Made by a program: the position numbers and the translations under genes. Positions 1-6,756 of a stretch of DNA of 12,003 nt are shown here, piece after piece; position 1 is the first letter of the stretch; each line of letters begins with the position of its first letter. The notes under the pieces were generated by a model, which did no database searches, had not been told where the DNA came from, and was given only the letters and a program-made list of their open reading frames with translations. Source of the stretch: DASPKS01 sp035628035 (GTDB taxonomy: Bacteria; Bacteroidota; Rhodothermia; Rhodothermales; Rubricoccaceae); the NCBI GenBank assembly GCA_035628035.1, contig DASPKS010000274.1:1-12003 (forward strand). Direction: 5' to 3'.

Positions 1-59
1 GACCTACCGCCATCTGCCCTGAATATGCCCTGACGACGTGCTAGGGGTAGCGGTGCCAC

Positions 60-113
60 AAAACGCAAGCGGCCCGAAATCGGCGTTTTTACTGCCGTTC
101 GGGCCGCTTTTCT
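60..113 (-). terminator. Long hairpin terminator after tRNA-Thr, possibly bidirectional
   Basis: Bases 67-78 and 98-109 form a perfect 12-bp stem (arms AAGCGGCCCGAA and TTCGGGCCGCTT). A small inner CGGC/GCCG stem (81-84 with 94-97) closes a short loop. Read on the minus strand it lies directly downstream of the tRNA gene and is followed by GCGTTTT. Read on the plus strand it ends in a T run at 108-111, so it could also stop transcription entering from before the window. Seen directly in the sequence; function is inferred from the stem plus U tract. Confidence 0.8.
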
Positions 114-117
114 GAGG

Positions 118-190
118 AGCCAACGGTCGGACTCGAACCGACGACCTGCTCATTACGAATGAGCTGCTCTACCAGCTGAGCTACGTTGGC
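118..190 (-). tRNA. tRNA-Thr, anticodon CGT
   Basis: The minus strand folds into a full 73-nt cloverleaf. The acceptor stem is GCCAACG with CGTTGGC, and there is a D arm containing AGCTGGTA. The anticodon stem GCTCA/TGAGC carries the loop TTCGTAA, and the T arm GTCGG/CCGAC carries the loop TTCGAGT. The anticodon is CGT (plus-strand bases 155-157), reading the threonine codon ACG, which is common in this GC-rich genome. The discriminator base is T, which is usual for some bacterial Thr tRNAs. CCA is not encoded (CCT follows). No neighbouring integrase or repeated copy of the tRNA 3' end is visible, so there is no sign that it serves as an integration site. Confidence 0.97.
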
Positions 191-201
191 GAAGGGGCCG
201 C

Positions 202-230
202 AACATACGCCGCCCCCCTCCCGTTGGCAA
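202..230 (-). promoter_or_regulatory. Likely promoter of the tRNA-Thr gene
   Basis: On the minus strand TTGCCA (225-230) is separated by exactly 17 bases from TATGTT (202-207). The second box ends 11 bases before the tRNA 5' end, as expected for a housekeeping-sigma promoter with a very short leader. The spacing and both boxes are visible; activity is inferred. Confidence 0.55.
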
Positions 231-310
231 GCGAAAGACCGTTGAAGCAAACCCCTCCAGCGAACCCCCGCCGCCCGATATTTCGGCCGCCTCCCTCCTC
301 CCCCACCCCG

Positions 311-1306
311 ATGGTCTCCGCCTTCTGCCCGCTGCCCCGCCTCGCCATTCGCTTCGCGCTGCCCTTCGGGGTTTTTGTCGTGCTCGCGGCCAGCCTGGCC
401 GCGCCCGCAGCGCAGGAGATCCCCCTCGTCTTCCGCCTTCCGAGCGCACGCTACAACCCCCTCCCCCCCGGAACCCGGATCGCCGTATTCACGGCGCCGC
501 CCGACTCGGGGCGGAACGCCATCCCCACCGACCTCCCCGAAAGCGCCACCTCGCTCGACGTGATCGACGAGCTCCGACCGCGCGACGACGGGACCTTCGT
601 CTCCACCGGCCGCTACGTCCGCACCGACTCGACGGGGCCGGTCTACTTCGTCTACGCCCTCACGCCGAGCGGGGCGCTCTACGCCACGACCTCGCGCGAC
701 GACGGGGACCTCCGCCCCGCCTACCTCCGCGCCGGCGAGCGCCCCCTCGTGCTCGACCTCGTCCGCGACGAGGACCGCGCCCGCCGCATCGCCTCATCTT
801 TCTTCCCCACCGTGCCGGAAGAGGAGGAGCCTGAGGAGGAGATCCTCACACCGACCGACACGGTGGACGAGCAGGTGGTCGGTGACGAGGAGGAGACCGC
901 CCCTGAAGACGACGAAGCGGTCGTAGACGAGGGCACGGGCTCTCCCTGGCCGTGGGTGCTCGGAGGGGTGGTCCTCCTCGCGATCCTCGGGATCGTGCTC
1001 CTCTGGCGGCGGGGGGGGAACGACGACGGCGCGTTACCGCCCGACGAGCTCGCCCTCCTCCGGCAATCCGTCACCATCCTCCGGCGTGACGTGGACGTCG
1101 TTCGTGACGACCTCGCCGCGCTCCGAACGGAACTCCGTTCGATGCCTCCGCCAACGGCCACGCCGGACGCCGACGCCCTCCGTACCAGCCACGACGCGCT
1201 CCGCCAGCAGGTCGACACCCTTGACCGCGCCTTCCGCAGTCTCGCCGTGGACTACGACCGCCTCCGCACCCGCGTTCTAGGCGGAAATGAGCCGCCGCCC
1301 GCCTGA
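311..1306 (+). CDS. Exported, membrane-anchored protein with acidic linker and coiled-coil tail, function unknown
   Basis: This 331-residue protein is not one I recognise. The ATG at 311 is preferred over an in-frame TTG at 224 because it places a signal peptide first (hydrophobic about 11-33, likely cleavage near APAAQ-E). Residues 36-165 form a compact, probably extracytoplasmic domain. Residues 168-208 are a strongly acidic Glu/Asp linker. Residues 214-232 are a clear transmembrane helix followed by the basic residues RR. The cytoplasmic end, about 247-323, has two heptad-like helical stretches separated by a Pro/Thr-rich hinge (278-287), likely coiled coil. The layout suggests a sensor or structural protein linking the envelope to a cytoplasmic oligomer, but this is inference from topology. 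It is monocistronic and convergent with the peptidase gene, with only 9 bp between stop codons and no terminator between them. Confidence 0.8.
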   Translation: MVSAFCPLPRLAIRFALPFGVFVVLAASLAAPAAQEIPLVFRLPSARYNPLPPGTRIAVFTAPPDSGRNAIPTDLPESATSLDVIDELRPRDDGTFVSTGRYVRTDSTGPVYFVYALTPSGALYATTSRDDGDLRPAYLRAGERPLVLDLVRDEDRARRIASSFFPTVPEEEEPEEEILTPTDTVDEQVVGDEEETAPEDDEAVVDEGTGSPWPWVLGGVVLLAILGIVLLWRRGGNDDGALPPDELALLRQSVTILRRDVDVVRDDLAALRTELRSMPPPTATPDADALRTSHDALRQQVDTLDRAFRSLAVDYDRLRTRVLGGNEPPPA

Positions 1307-1315
1307 CCCGCTTAG

Positions 1316-2398
1316 CTAGTCGATCTGGACACGGAAGGCTTCGTCGGACTTAACGGAGCGGACGAACGCGGCCATGAGGCGGACGGCGTGCGCGACGTCC
1401 TCGAGGTCCACCGTCTCGACGGTCGAGTGCATGTAGCGCATGGGGATGGAGACGAGCGCGCTCGGGATCCCCTGCTTCGTGAGGAAGATCACGTCGGTGT
1501 CGGTCCCGGAGTACCGGCTGCTCGACTCGTGCTGGAGCGGGATGCCCTCCTGCTCGGCGACTTCGATGAGTCGCTCCACCACCATCGGGTGGTTAACGGT
1601 GCCGTGCGTGATGGAGGGGCCACCGCCGAGCTTCACCTCGCCGTGCTGCGCCTTGCTGATGCCGGGCGAGTCCGTGGCGTGCGTGACGTCGAGGACGAGC
1701 GCGACGGCGGGGTCGAGGCGGTAGGCCACCATCCGCGCGCCGTGCCCGCCGATCTCCTCTTGCACCGCGTTGACGGCGTGGACCGTCGCCGCCGGCCGCT
1801 CGCCCTCGGCGAGGCGTGCCACCACCTGCGCGAGGACGAACCCCCCGAGGCGGTTGTCGAGCGCGCGCCCGATGAGGCGGCGCTCATTCAGCGCCTCGAC
1901 GGCGTCGGTATAGACGGCCGGCGTGCCCACGCGGAGGCCGCGCGCGAGCACCTCTTCTCGGGAGGCCGCACCTATGTCTACGTAGAGGTCGTGCACCTCG
2001 GGCGCTTTCTCTTCGCCCTTCCGGTCGCGGAGGTGGATCGCCGTCACGCCGACGACGCCGAGCACGGGCCCCTTCGAGCCGAGGAACGTCACGCGCCGCC
2101 CCCGCGCGACAGCGTGGTCGGTCCCCCCGATGCGGTCGACGTGGATGAACCCCTCGTCGGTGACGTACTTGACGACGAACCCGATCTCGTCGGCGTGCGC
2201 CTCGAGCATGACCGACGGCGCGGACGGATCGGCCCCCTCCCGCGTGGCCCACACGTTCCCGTACGCGTCGCTCTCGACGCGGTCGGCGTGGGGGCGGAGG
2301 GCGGCGGCCCACTTCCGCTGGCCGGCGGCCTCGTAGCCCGTCGGGCTCGGCGTGCGGAGGAGGTCGTAGAGGAGGTCGCGTTCGGCGTCGGTGAGCAT
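1316..2398 (-). CDS. M42 family metallopeptidase (glutamyl/deblocking aminopeptidase type)
   Basis: This is a cytoplasmic, dinuclear-metal aminopeptidase that trims N-terminal residues from peptides. M42 enzymes typically form large tetrahedral particles working downstream of proteasome-like proteases. The 360 residues match the normal family length. All expected motifs are present: His68 in EAHADEIG, the bridging Asp181 in ALDNRLGG, the catalytic and metal Glu214-Glu215 in NAVQEEIGGHG, Asp237 in LVLDVTH, and the last ligand His324 in MRYMHSTVE. There is no signal peptide. The ATG at 2398 is preceded by GATGAGG, a usable ribosome site. The 40-residue lipoprotein gene lies 69 bp upstream on the same strand, so the two may share a transcript. 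The exact substrate preference (Glu/Asp, Leu or general) cannot be read from sequence. Older databases often call such proteins endoglucanase M, which is a misnomer. Confidence 0.95.
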   Translation of the reverse strand: MLTDAERDLLYDLLRTPSPTGYEAAGQRKWAAALRPHADRVESDAYGNVWATREGADPSAPSVMLEAHADEIGFVVKYVTDEGFIHVDRIGGTDHAVARGRRVTFLGSKGPVLGVVGVTAIHLRDRKGEEKAPEVHDLYVDIGAASREEVLARGLRVGTPAVYTDAVEALNERRLIGRALDNRLGGFVLAQVVARLAEGERPAATVHAVNAVQEEIGGHGARMVAYRLDPAVALVLDVTHATDSPGISKAQHGEVKLGGGPSITHGTVNHPMVVERLIEVAEQEGIPLQHESSSRYSGTDTDVIFLTKQGIPSALVSIPMRYMHSTVETVDLEDVAHAVRLMAAFVRSVKSDEAFRVQID

Positions 2399-2467
2399 CG
2401 GGCCTCATCAGGAACGGGGCCGCGAAGCTACCACGCTGCCCGGCGGTGCCGGCCCACGTGGCGAGCC

Positions 2468-2590
2468 CTACTCTGCCGGGGATACCGAAGCGGTTTCCTC
2501 AGGCCCGGAGATGTACTCCGAGTCGCAGGGGCAGCCGGCGAACGTGAAGCCCAGGACGACGAGGACGGCGATCCAGTACGAGCGGCGCAT
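2468..2590 (-). CDS. Very small lipoprotein, 40 residues, function unknown
   Basis: This short ORF begins at ATG 2588-2590 and ends at TAG 2468-2470. It encodes a positively charged start (MRRSYW), a hydrophobic stretch (IAVLVVLGF) and a good lipobox, FAGC, with the lipid cysteine at residue 20. The mature part is only 21 residues, Ser/Glu/Pro-rich, beginning CPCDSEY with a second cysteine two residues on. The signal-peptide pattern, the promoter-like sequence just upstream and its place 69 bp before the M42 peptidase gene support a real gene. Small size and the lack of a recognised family limit confidence. It resembles other tiny membrane-associated lipoproteins that act as toxins-of-lysis, stress or envelope accessory proteins, but no function is claimed. 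No Shine-Dalgarno site is visible, which is common in this type of genome. Confidence 0.65.
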   Translation of the reverse strand: MRRSYWIAVLVVLGFTFAGCPCDSEYISGPEETASVSPAE

Positions 2591-2757
2591 GGGAGCGAGA
2601 ATGGCTGGTGCGGGGAAAACGTAGGACGCTCGGATCACAACTGCAACAGGAACGAGCGGTTGGCTCCAGATCCGGAGGCCTTCGCCTCCCTCCCCTGAGG
2701 TGCCCGGAAGCCCGGCCCGAGCGGGAGGTAGCTTGCCGCCCCGATCCTGCCGCTTCG
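2591..2757. other. Divergent intergenic region between small lipoprotein and PIG-L genes
   Basis: Apart from the minus-strand promoter candidate, this spacer holds one short perfect hairpin (GGAGGC at 2674-2679 with GCCTCC at 2684-2689, loop of 4) with no T tract. No convincing plus-strand promoter or ribosome site for the deacetylase is visible. The smaller gap 2399-2467 shows nothing recognisable. Confidence 0.5.
2616..2646 (-). promoter_or_regulatory. Candidate promoter for the small lipoprotein and M42 peptidase
   Basis: On the minus strand TTGCAG (2641-2646) is followed after 17 bases by TACGTTTT (2616-2623). This matches the Bacteroidota -7 consensus TAnnTTTG at all but the last base, with the TTG of the -33 element about 20 bases upstream. 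It would give an 5' leader of about 20 bases before the ATG at 2590. Confidence 0.45.
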
Positions 2758-5046
2758 ATGCGCGCCCGCTTCGCCCTCTCCTTCCTTCTCCTTCCGGCGC
2801 TGGCCGCCGCGCAGGCCGACGAGCCGGCCCCGCTCGTCGTGATGAACCTCGCAGCGCACCCCGACGACGAGGACGGTCTCACGCTTGCCTACTACCGCCA
2901 TGCGAGGGACGCCGTCGCCTACTCGGTCCTCTTCACGCGCGGCGAGGGCGGGCAGAACGAGGCGGGCCCGGAGCTGTACGAGCGCCTCGGCGCCATCCGC
3001 ACGGCGGAGACCGAGCGCGCCGCGCGCATCCTCGGCACGCAGGTCTTCTACCTCAACTTCTACGACTTCGGGTTCTCGAAGCACGCCCGCGAGACGTTCG
3101 CCGAGTGGAGCCGCCCCCGCCGGGGGTTCTGGGACACCGACGCGCCGATCATCTCCGCCGAGGCCGGACGCGACACGGTGACGGCGCGGCTCGTCTACCT
3201 CATCCGGCGGCTCAAGCCCGACGTGCTCTTTACGAACCACGACACCACGACGGCGTGGCCGAACGCCCAGCATGGGCACCACCAGGTCGTGGGGATCAGC
3301 GCGTGGGAGGCGTTCGAGAAGGCGGCCGACCCGACGTACCACCCGGAGCAGCTCCGCGAGCCGGGCGTAGCGCTGTGGCAGCCGCAGCGGCTGTTCGTCC
3401 GCCGCTTCCGCCCGTCCGGCGGCTACGACGTAGCCGTACCGGTGGGCAACCGCTGCGCTTTTGCAGGGGATCGCAGCGTCTCTTGCGCCACCTTCGCCGT
3501 GAATGCCGCTGCTGAGCACGTCTCGCAGGGGTTCGACAAGTTCGCCGACCGCTTCCGCCGCGACACGACCTACTTCGTGCTCTACCGGAGCGCGCCCGGC
3601 GCTCCACCTCTTCCCGAAGACGCCACGGACCTCGCCGCTGGCCTCCCGCCGAACGCCCATGCGCACGACCTCTCGCTCTCCACGAGGATCAACATGGGAC
3701 GGGCTTCCCACCTCCCCGCGTGGTTCCCCAGGTTCGTCCGAGCCGAGGCCGCCATTGCTGTGCCCGGTCAGGAGGTCCGTTTTACGTGGCCGGGCGGGGA
3801 ACGAGGCGCCTCCCTTGCGCTGAGCGGTGCGACGACCGCCTACTTCAACGCCACCGCTACATCGGGTGCAGCACGCATCCGAGCGGATGCGCGCCCGACC
3901 TTTCCCGCCTACCGCAGCCAGTACAACAGATCAGAGCACACTCCGCCAGTGCAGTACGTCTACTCCAGCGAGAACGTGGACCATCCTTCCACTGACGCCG
4001 GTCACGTTTCACTGGAGATCGCGCCGCCCGTTGTCATGGACCTCCCGCCGGCGCCTATCCGGCTGTCGAGGGGCGACAACGCGGTCGCGGTGCGGGTGCG
4101 GACCTACGACCCGGCGGCGGAGCGCGTGCGCGTCCGCCTCAACCTCGCGCAGGTGGGCGGGCGCGCCGGCTCCATCGGCCACGACGCGGTGACGCTCACC
4201 CCGGAGGACACCGTCGCCGTCCTCCACCTCACCCTCGACCGCTCCACGCCGCCCGGCCCGTACCGCCTCACGGTCACGGCCGAGGCCGAGCCCACATCCG
4301 CTCCGGCCGAGCCCTACGTCGAGTGGCGGCCCGCCGACGTGCTCGACGGCGTGCGCGTGGCCGAGGGGCTCCGCGTGGGCTTCGTCCGCTCGTACGACCG
4401 CGTCACCGAGGACGCCCTCCGCGCGATGGGCGCCGAGGTCGTCGTGCTCGACTCGGCCGCGCTCGCCGAGGGCCGCTTCGACGGCCTCCACACCATCGTC
4501 CTCGACATCCGCGCGTACCTCGTCCGCCCCGACCTCCGCCAGCACAACGGCCGCCTTCTCGACTGGGTCAGAAGCGGCGGCCACCTCGTCGTGGGCTACC
4601 ACAAGACGTTCGAGTGGAACCCCGGCGAGAGCGGGGGCGACTTCGCCGCGCAGGGGATCGTCGTGCCCGACAGCGGATTCGCGCCCTACCCCCTCCGCCT
4701 CGGCCGCGAGCGCATCACGTACGAAGACGCACCGGTCGCACTCCTCCAGCCCGACCACGTGCTCTTCCGCGCGCCGCACGCGATCACTGAATCGGACTGG
4801 GCCGGCTGGGTGCAGGAGCGCGGGCTCTACTTCCCGGCTTCCTACGACGACCGCTACGAAGAGCTCTTGGCCATCAACGATTCGGGCGAGGCGCCGCTCC
4901 GCGGCGGGCTCCTCCTGGCGCACGTCGGCGAGGGGACGTACCTCTACTCCCCGCTCGTGTGGTACCGCCAGCTCGAAGCGCTCAACCCCGGCGCGTGGCG
5001 GCTCTTCGCCAACCTCGTCAGCCTCCCGCTCACCGACAGGCGCTGA
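2758..5046 (+). CDS. Secreted PIG-L/LmbE-family deacetylase with C-terminal accessory domains
   Basis: The protein has 762 residues. The ATG at 2758 gives a clean signal peptide (residues 1-19, ALAAAQ), so the product is exported. Residues about 25-300 are a zinc-dependent PIG-L/LmbE N-deacetylase domain. AHPDDE lies at 33-38 (ligands His34 and Asp37), RGEGGQNE at 61-68, and the distal histidine cluster HGHH at 172-175, consistent with the third ligand. The family removes acetyl groups from N-acetylated amino sugars. About 435-512 is a beta-sandwich resembling NEW3-type domains. About 532-755 resembles a class I glutamine-amidotransferase-like fold (SGGHLVVGYHK at 606-616) without an evident catalytic cysteine. 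Large proteins of this arrangement are common in Bacteroidota and planctomycetes; their substrates are mostly unknown. Bases about 3430-4080 use AT-ending and rare codons (AGA, CGA, ACA, TCA) much more than the rest of the gene. The stop codon overlaps the next start by one base. Confidence 0.92.
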   Translation: MRARFALSFLLLPALAAAQADEPAPLVVMNLAAHPDDEDGLTLAYYRHARDAVAYSVLFTRGEGGQNEAGPELYERLGAIRTAETERAARILGTQVFYLNFYDFGFSKHARETFAEWSRPRRGFWDTDAPIISAEAGRDTVTARLVYLIRRLKPDVLFTNHDTTTAWPNAQHGHHQVVGISAWEAFEKAADPTYHPEQLREPGVALWQPQRLFVRRFRPSGGYDVAVPVGNRCAFAGDRSVSCATFAVNAAAEHVSQGFDKFADRFRRDTTYFVLYRSAPGAPPLPEDATDLAAGLPPNAHAHDLSLSTRINMGRASHLPAWFPRFVRAEAAIAVPGQEVRFTWPGGERGASLALSGATTAYFNATATSGAARIRADARPTFPAYRSQYNRSEHTPPVQYVYSSENVDHPSTDAGHVSLEIAPPVVMDLPPAPIRLSRGDNAVAVRVRTYDPAAERVRVRLNLAQVGGRAGSIGHDAVTLTPEDTVAVLHLTLDRSTPPGPYRLTVTAEAEPTSAPAEPYVEWRPADVLDGVRVAEGLRVGFVRSYDRVTEDALRAMGAEVVVLDSAALAEGRFDGLHTIVLDIRAYLVRPDLRQHNGRLLDWVRSGGHLVVGYHKTFEWNPGESGGDFAAQGIVVPDSGFAPYPLRLGRERITYEDAPVALLQPDHVLFRAPHAITESDWAGWVQERGLYFPASYDDRYEELLAINDSGEAPLRGGLLLAHVGEGTYLYSPLVWYRQLEALNPGAWRLFANLVSLPLTDRR

Positions 5047-6080
5047 TGGCGTCGGCCGCCGAGTTCGCTCCGCCCGCGCGGTTCGCCGACGCGCGCTTCG
5101 AGGCGTACCGCCCGCAGAGCCCGTCGCAGGCGGCGGCGCTGGAGGAAGCGCGGGCGTTCGCCGAGCGCGTCCGGCGGCGGTATGCCCGGCCGAAGTGGCA
5201 CCGCCTCGTCCGCCGCGTGCGGCGGCAGCTCGACCCACACGCCCCTGACAGCCTCGGCGCCGGGCTCTACCTCGTCGGGCCCGTCGGGACGGGGAAGACC
5301 CACCTCCTTGCGGCGATGTACCACGCGCTCCACCCGGCGGTGCCGTGCGCGTTCGTCCACTCCTCCGCCCTCTTCCGCGCAACGGCCCGTCCCGAGGACT
5401 ACGCCCGCGAGGTCGCCGCCCGTGCCCGCCTCCTCCTCCTCGACGAGGTAGAGCTGGACGACCCCGCGGCGGAGGTCCGCCTCATCGGCGTGCTCAAGGC
5501 GCTCCGCCGCCTCGGCGTGACCGTCGCGGCGACGAGCAACGCGGAGCCCGAGAAGTTCGTCTCGGCGCAGTTCGGGCGGGACCGGCTGGAGCGGTTCATC
5601 TCGGAGGAGTTCCGACGGCAGTACCACGTCGTCTTCGTCGGGGGCGAGGACTTCCGGCAGCGGCTCCCCAAGCCGGGGCGGGCGTGGGTGGGCCCGCCCG
5701 AGGCCGCGCGCGCCGCCATGCGCGTGGCGTTCGAGGCCGCGCCCGAGCCGAAAGCGTGGCTCGCATTCGCCGACCTCCTCCGCCGCACGAGCGACACCGA
5801 GCGCCGGAAGCTCACCCGCGAGCTGGCGGCCTTCCGCGCGCTCTTCCTCGACGGCGTCGAAATCGGCAACACCGACGACGCGCTGCGCCTCCTCCGCGTG
5901 GTGGACGACCTCTACGCGCTGCCCGACCCGCCCGTGCTCTACTTCACCTCGAAGGAGCCCCCCGAGGCGTGGTTCTCTGCCGAGCGGCGCGGAGGGCTCG
6001 AACGGGGCATCGCCGAGAAGTTCGCCCGGACCACCTCGCGGCTCACTGCCCTCGCGGCGGTCGAGCGCGTGACCGCATGA
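5046..6080 (+). CDS. zapE: ZapE/AFG1-type P-loop ATPase
   Basis: This is a cytoplasmic AAA-like ATPase of 344 residues. In Gammaproteobacteria ZapE interacts with the FtsZ ring; the mitochondrial homologue Afg1/LACE1 acts in membrane-protein quality control. The N-terminus has the PPARFADARFEAYRP pattern seen in actinobacterial-type members. Walker A is GPVGTGKT (78-85), Walker B ends LLLLDE (Asp133-Glu134), sensor 1 is ATSN (162-165), and the likely arginine finger is in GRDRLERF (177-184). The C-terminal VVDDLYALPDPPV and FTSKEPPEAWF blocks also fit the family. The ATG at 5046 shares its A with the TGA stop of the deacetylase gene (TGATG), implying translational coupling. The start is otherwise supported because upstream in-frame sequence belongs to the other gene. 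Family membership is firm; the cell-division role is transferred from distant relatives, so the symbol is tentative. Confidence 0.87.
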   Translation: MASAAEFAPPARFADARFEAYRPQSPSQAAALEEARAFAERVRRRYARPKWHRLVRRVRRQLDPHAPDSLGAGLYLVGPVGTGKTHLLAAMYHALHPAVPCAFVHSSALFRATARPEDYAREVAARARLLLLDEVELDDPAAEVRLIGVLKALRRLGVTVAATSNAEPEKFVSAQFGRDRLERFISEEFRRQYHVVFVGGEDFRQRLPKPGRAWVGPPEAARAAMRVAFEAAPEPKAWLAFADLLRRTSDTERRKLTRELAAFRALFLDGVEIGNTDDALRLLRVVDDLYALPDPPVLYFTSKEPPEAWFSAERRGGLERGIAEKFARTTSRLTALAAVERVTA

Positions 6081-6081
6081 T

Positions 6082-6115
6082 GGAGGGGAGCCCATGGCGC
6101 GTCGAGCCCCCCTCC
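6082..6115. terminator. Inverted repeat between converging genes, weak terminator candidate
   Basis: GGAGGGGAGC (6082-6091) pairs with GCCCCCCTCC (6106-6115) with a single A-C mismatch and a 14-base loop. It sits in the 50-bp gap between the ATPase stop and the first lipoprotein stop, so it could serve both strands. There is no T tract on either side, so termination is uncertain. Confidence 0.35.
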
Positions 6116-6130
6116 TGCTGCGTCCAGCGC

Positions 6131-6610
6131 TTAGTCCTGGTCCAGGCGAACGGTGTAGGCGCCCGTTACGCCGGTGGAGAGGTTGTTCGCGCCGATGGCG
6201 TAGAGGCCCGCCTCCAGCGAGATCTGGATGCGGGAGTTCAGGTTGGTTACAGGCTCGATGTCGTCGTTCTGCGCGATCACGTCCCCTTCGGCGTTGTAGA
6301 GCCAGAGGTACGGGTTCATCTCGTCCGACTCCATCTCGATCACGACGCCGGTCGCAGACGTCAGGCGGAACCCGTAGTAGTCGATGTAGGAGCCGTTGAA
6401 CCCGGCGCAGTCGGTCGTGCTCAACGCGGCGCTCTCGGCGTCGTCGAGCGAAAGGCTAGCGACGGTATCGCAGCCGAGGGCGGTTTCGAGGGTTTCGCGG
6501 TCGGCCGCGGAGAGGCCGCCGTCGTTGTTGTCGTCGTCGGGGTCGCCGGAGCTGCAGCCGGCCACAGCGAGGAGCCCCACGAGGGCGAAGGAGCGGAAGG
6601 AGCCGCGCAT
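6131..6610 (-). CDS. Small PPC-like lipoprotein, array member 1
   Basis: The lipoprotein has 159 residues. The ATG at 6610 is chosen over upstream in-frame ATGs because it puts a standard signal directly first: basic start MRGSFR, then a hydrophobic core and the lipobox VAGC with lipid Cys19. The mature part opens with an acidic low-complexity stretch (SSGDPDDDNNDGG). A helical segment with Cys47 follows, then STTDC (Cys68). After that comes a single beta domain resembling bacterial pre-peptidase C-terminal (PPC) domains: IDYYGFRLT, a YLWLYN strand, NSRI, and the typical LEAGLYAIGA ending. PPC domains are usually C-terminal appendages of secreted enzymes; here one stands alone. It is the last gene of four tandem paralogues but carries its own leader element 39 bp upstream. 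No Shine-Dalgarno site is visible. Envelope location is inferred from the lipobox; ligand unknown. Confidence 0.88.
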   Translation of the reverse strand: MRGSFRSFALVGLLAVAGCSSGDPDDDNNDGGLSAADRETLETALGCDTVASLSLDDAESAALSTTDCAGFNGSYIDYYGFRLTSATGVVIEMESDEMNPYLWLYNAEGDVIAQNDDIEPVTNLNSRIQISLEAGLYAIGANNLSTGVTGAYTVRLDQD

Positions 6611-6649
6611 GGCAGGGGGGGTTGAGAAGGAAAAGGGAGAGCCGAGAAG

Positions 6650-6693
6650 GCCTCCTATCCTCCCCAACGGGAAACCCGCCCAAACCGGCTCAC
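6650..6693 (-). promoter_or_regulatory. Duplicated 44-bp leader element, copy 1
   Basis: On the minus strand it reads GTGAGCCGGT, 9 variable bases, TTTCCCGTT, 3 variable bases, GAGGATAGGAGGC. It matches 7282-7325 at 36 of 44 positions without gaps. The three constant blocks are identical and the differences are confined to the two spacers. It ends 39 bases before the start codon at 6610, exactly as the other copy does for its gene. Likely the promoter or an operator of this lipoprotein gene; the -10/-35 boxes do not match a standard consensus clearly. Confidence 0.6.
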
Positions 6694-6707
6694 AGCCCGG
6701 CCACGCC

Positions 6708-6734
6708 AAAAGGGGCCGGCGTTGTGCCGGCCCC
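6708..6734 (-). terminator. Rho-independent terminator of array member 2
   Basis: A perfect 9-bp stem, GGGGCCGGC (6712-6720) with GCCGGCCCC (6726-6734), has a 5-base loop. On the minus strand it is followed by TTTT (plus-strand A run 6708-6711). It lies 22 bp after the stop codon of the gene ending at 6757 and just before the leader of the next gene. Confidence 0.88.
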
Positions 6735-6756
6735 CTGGTGAGGAGCGGAGGCCGCT

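Noticed and set aside
118..190. tRNA gene as an integration site of a mobile element
   Set aside because: No integrase, transposase or repeat of the tRNA 3' end was found in the window; neighbours are ordinary chromosomal genes.
2674..2689. Short hairpin upstream of the PIG-L gene as a riboswitch or terminator
   Set aside because: Only 6 bp with no T tract and no recognisable aptamer features; too weak to call.
1388..2698. Long plus-strand open frame (436 codons) opposite the M42 peptidase
   Set aside because: Composition is Arg/Val/Asp-rich antisense shadow of a GC-rich gene. The opposite strand has all M42 motifs, and no start signals or domains are visible.
4009..5382. Long minus-strand open frame across the PIG-L and ATPase genes
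   Set aside because: Antisense shadow with low-complexity Arg/Ala/Gly content; the plus strand carries two well-supported enzymes.
5345..6625. Plus-strand open frame of 426 codons across the ATPase gene and lipoprotein 1
   Set aside because: Arg/Pro/Gly-rich alternate-frame translation of the ATPase gene that then runs antisense through a supported lipoprotein gene.
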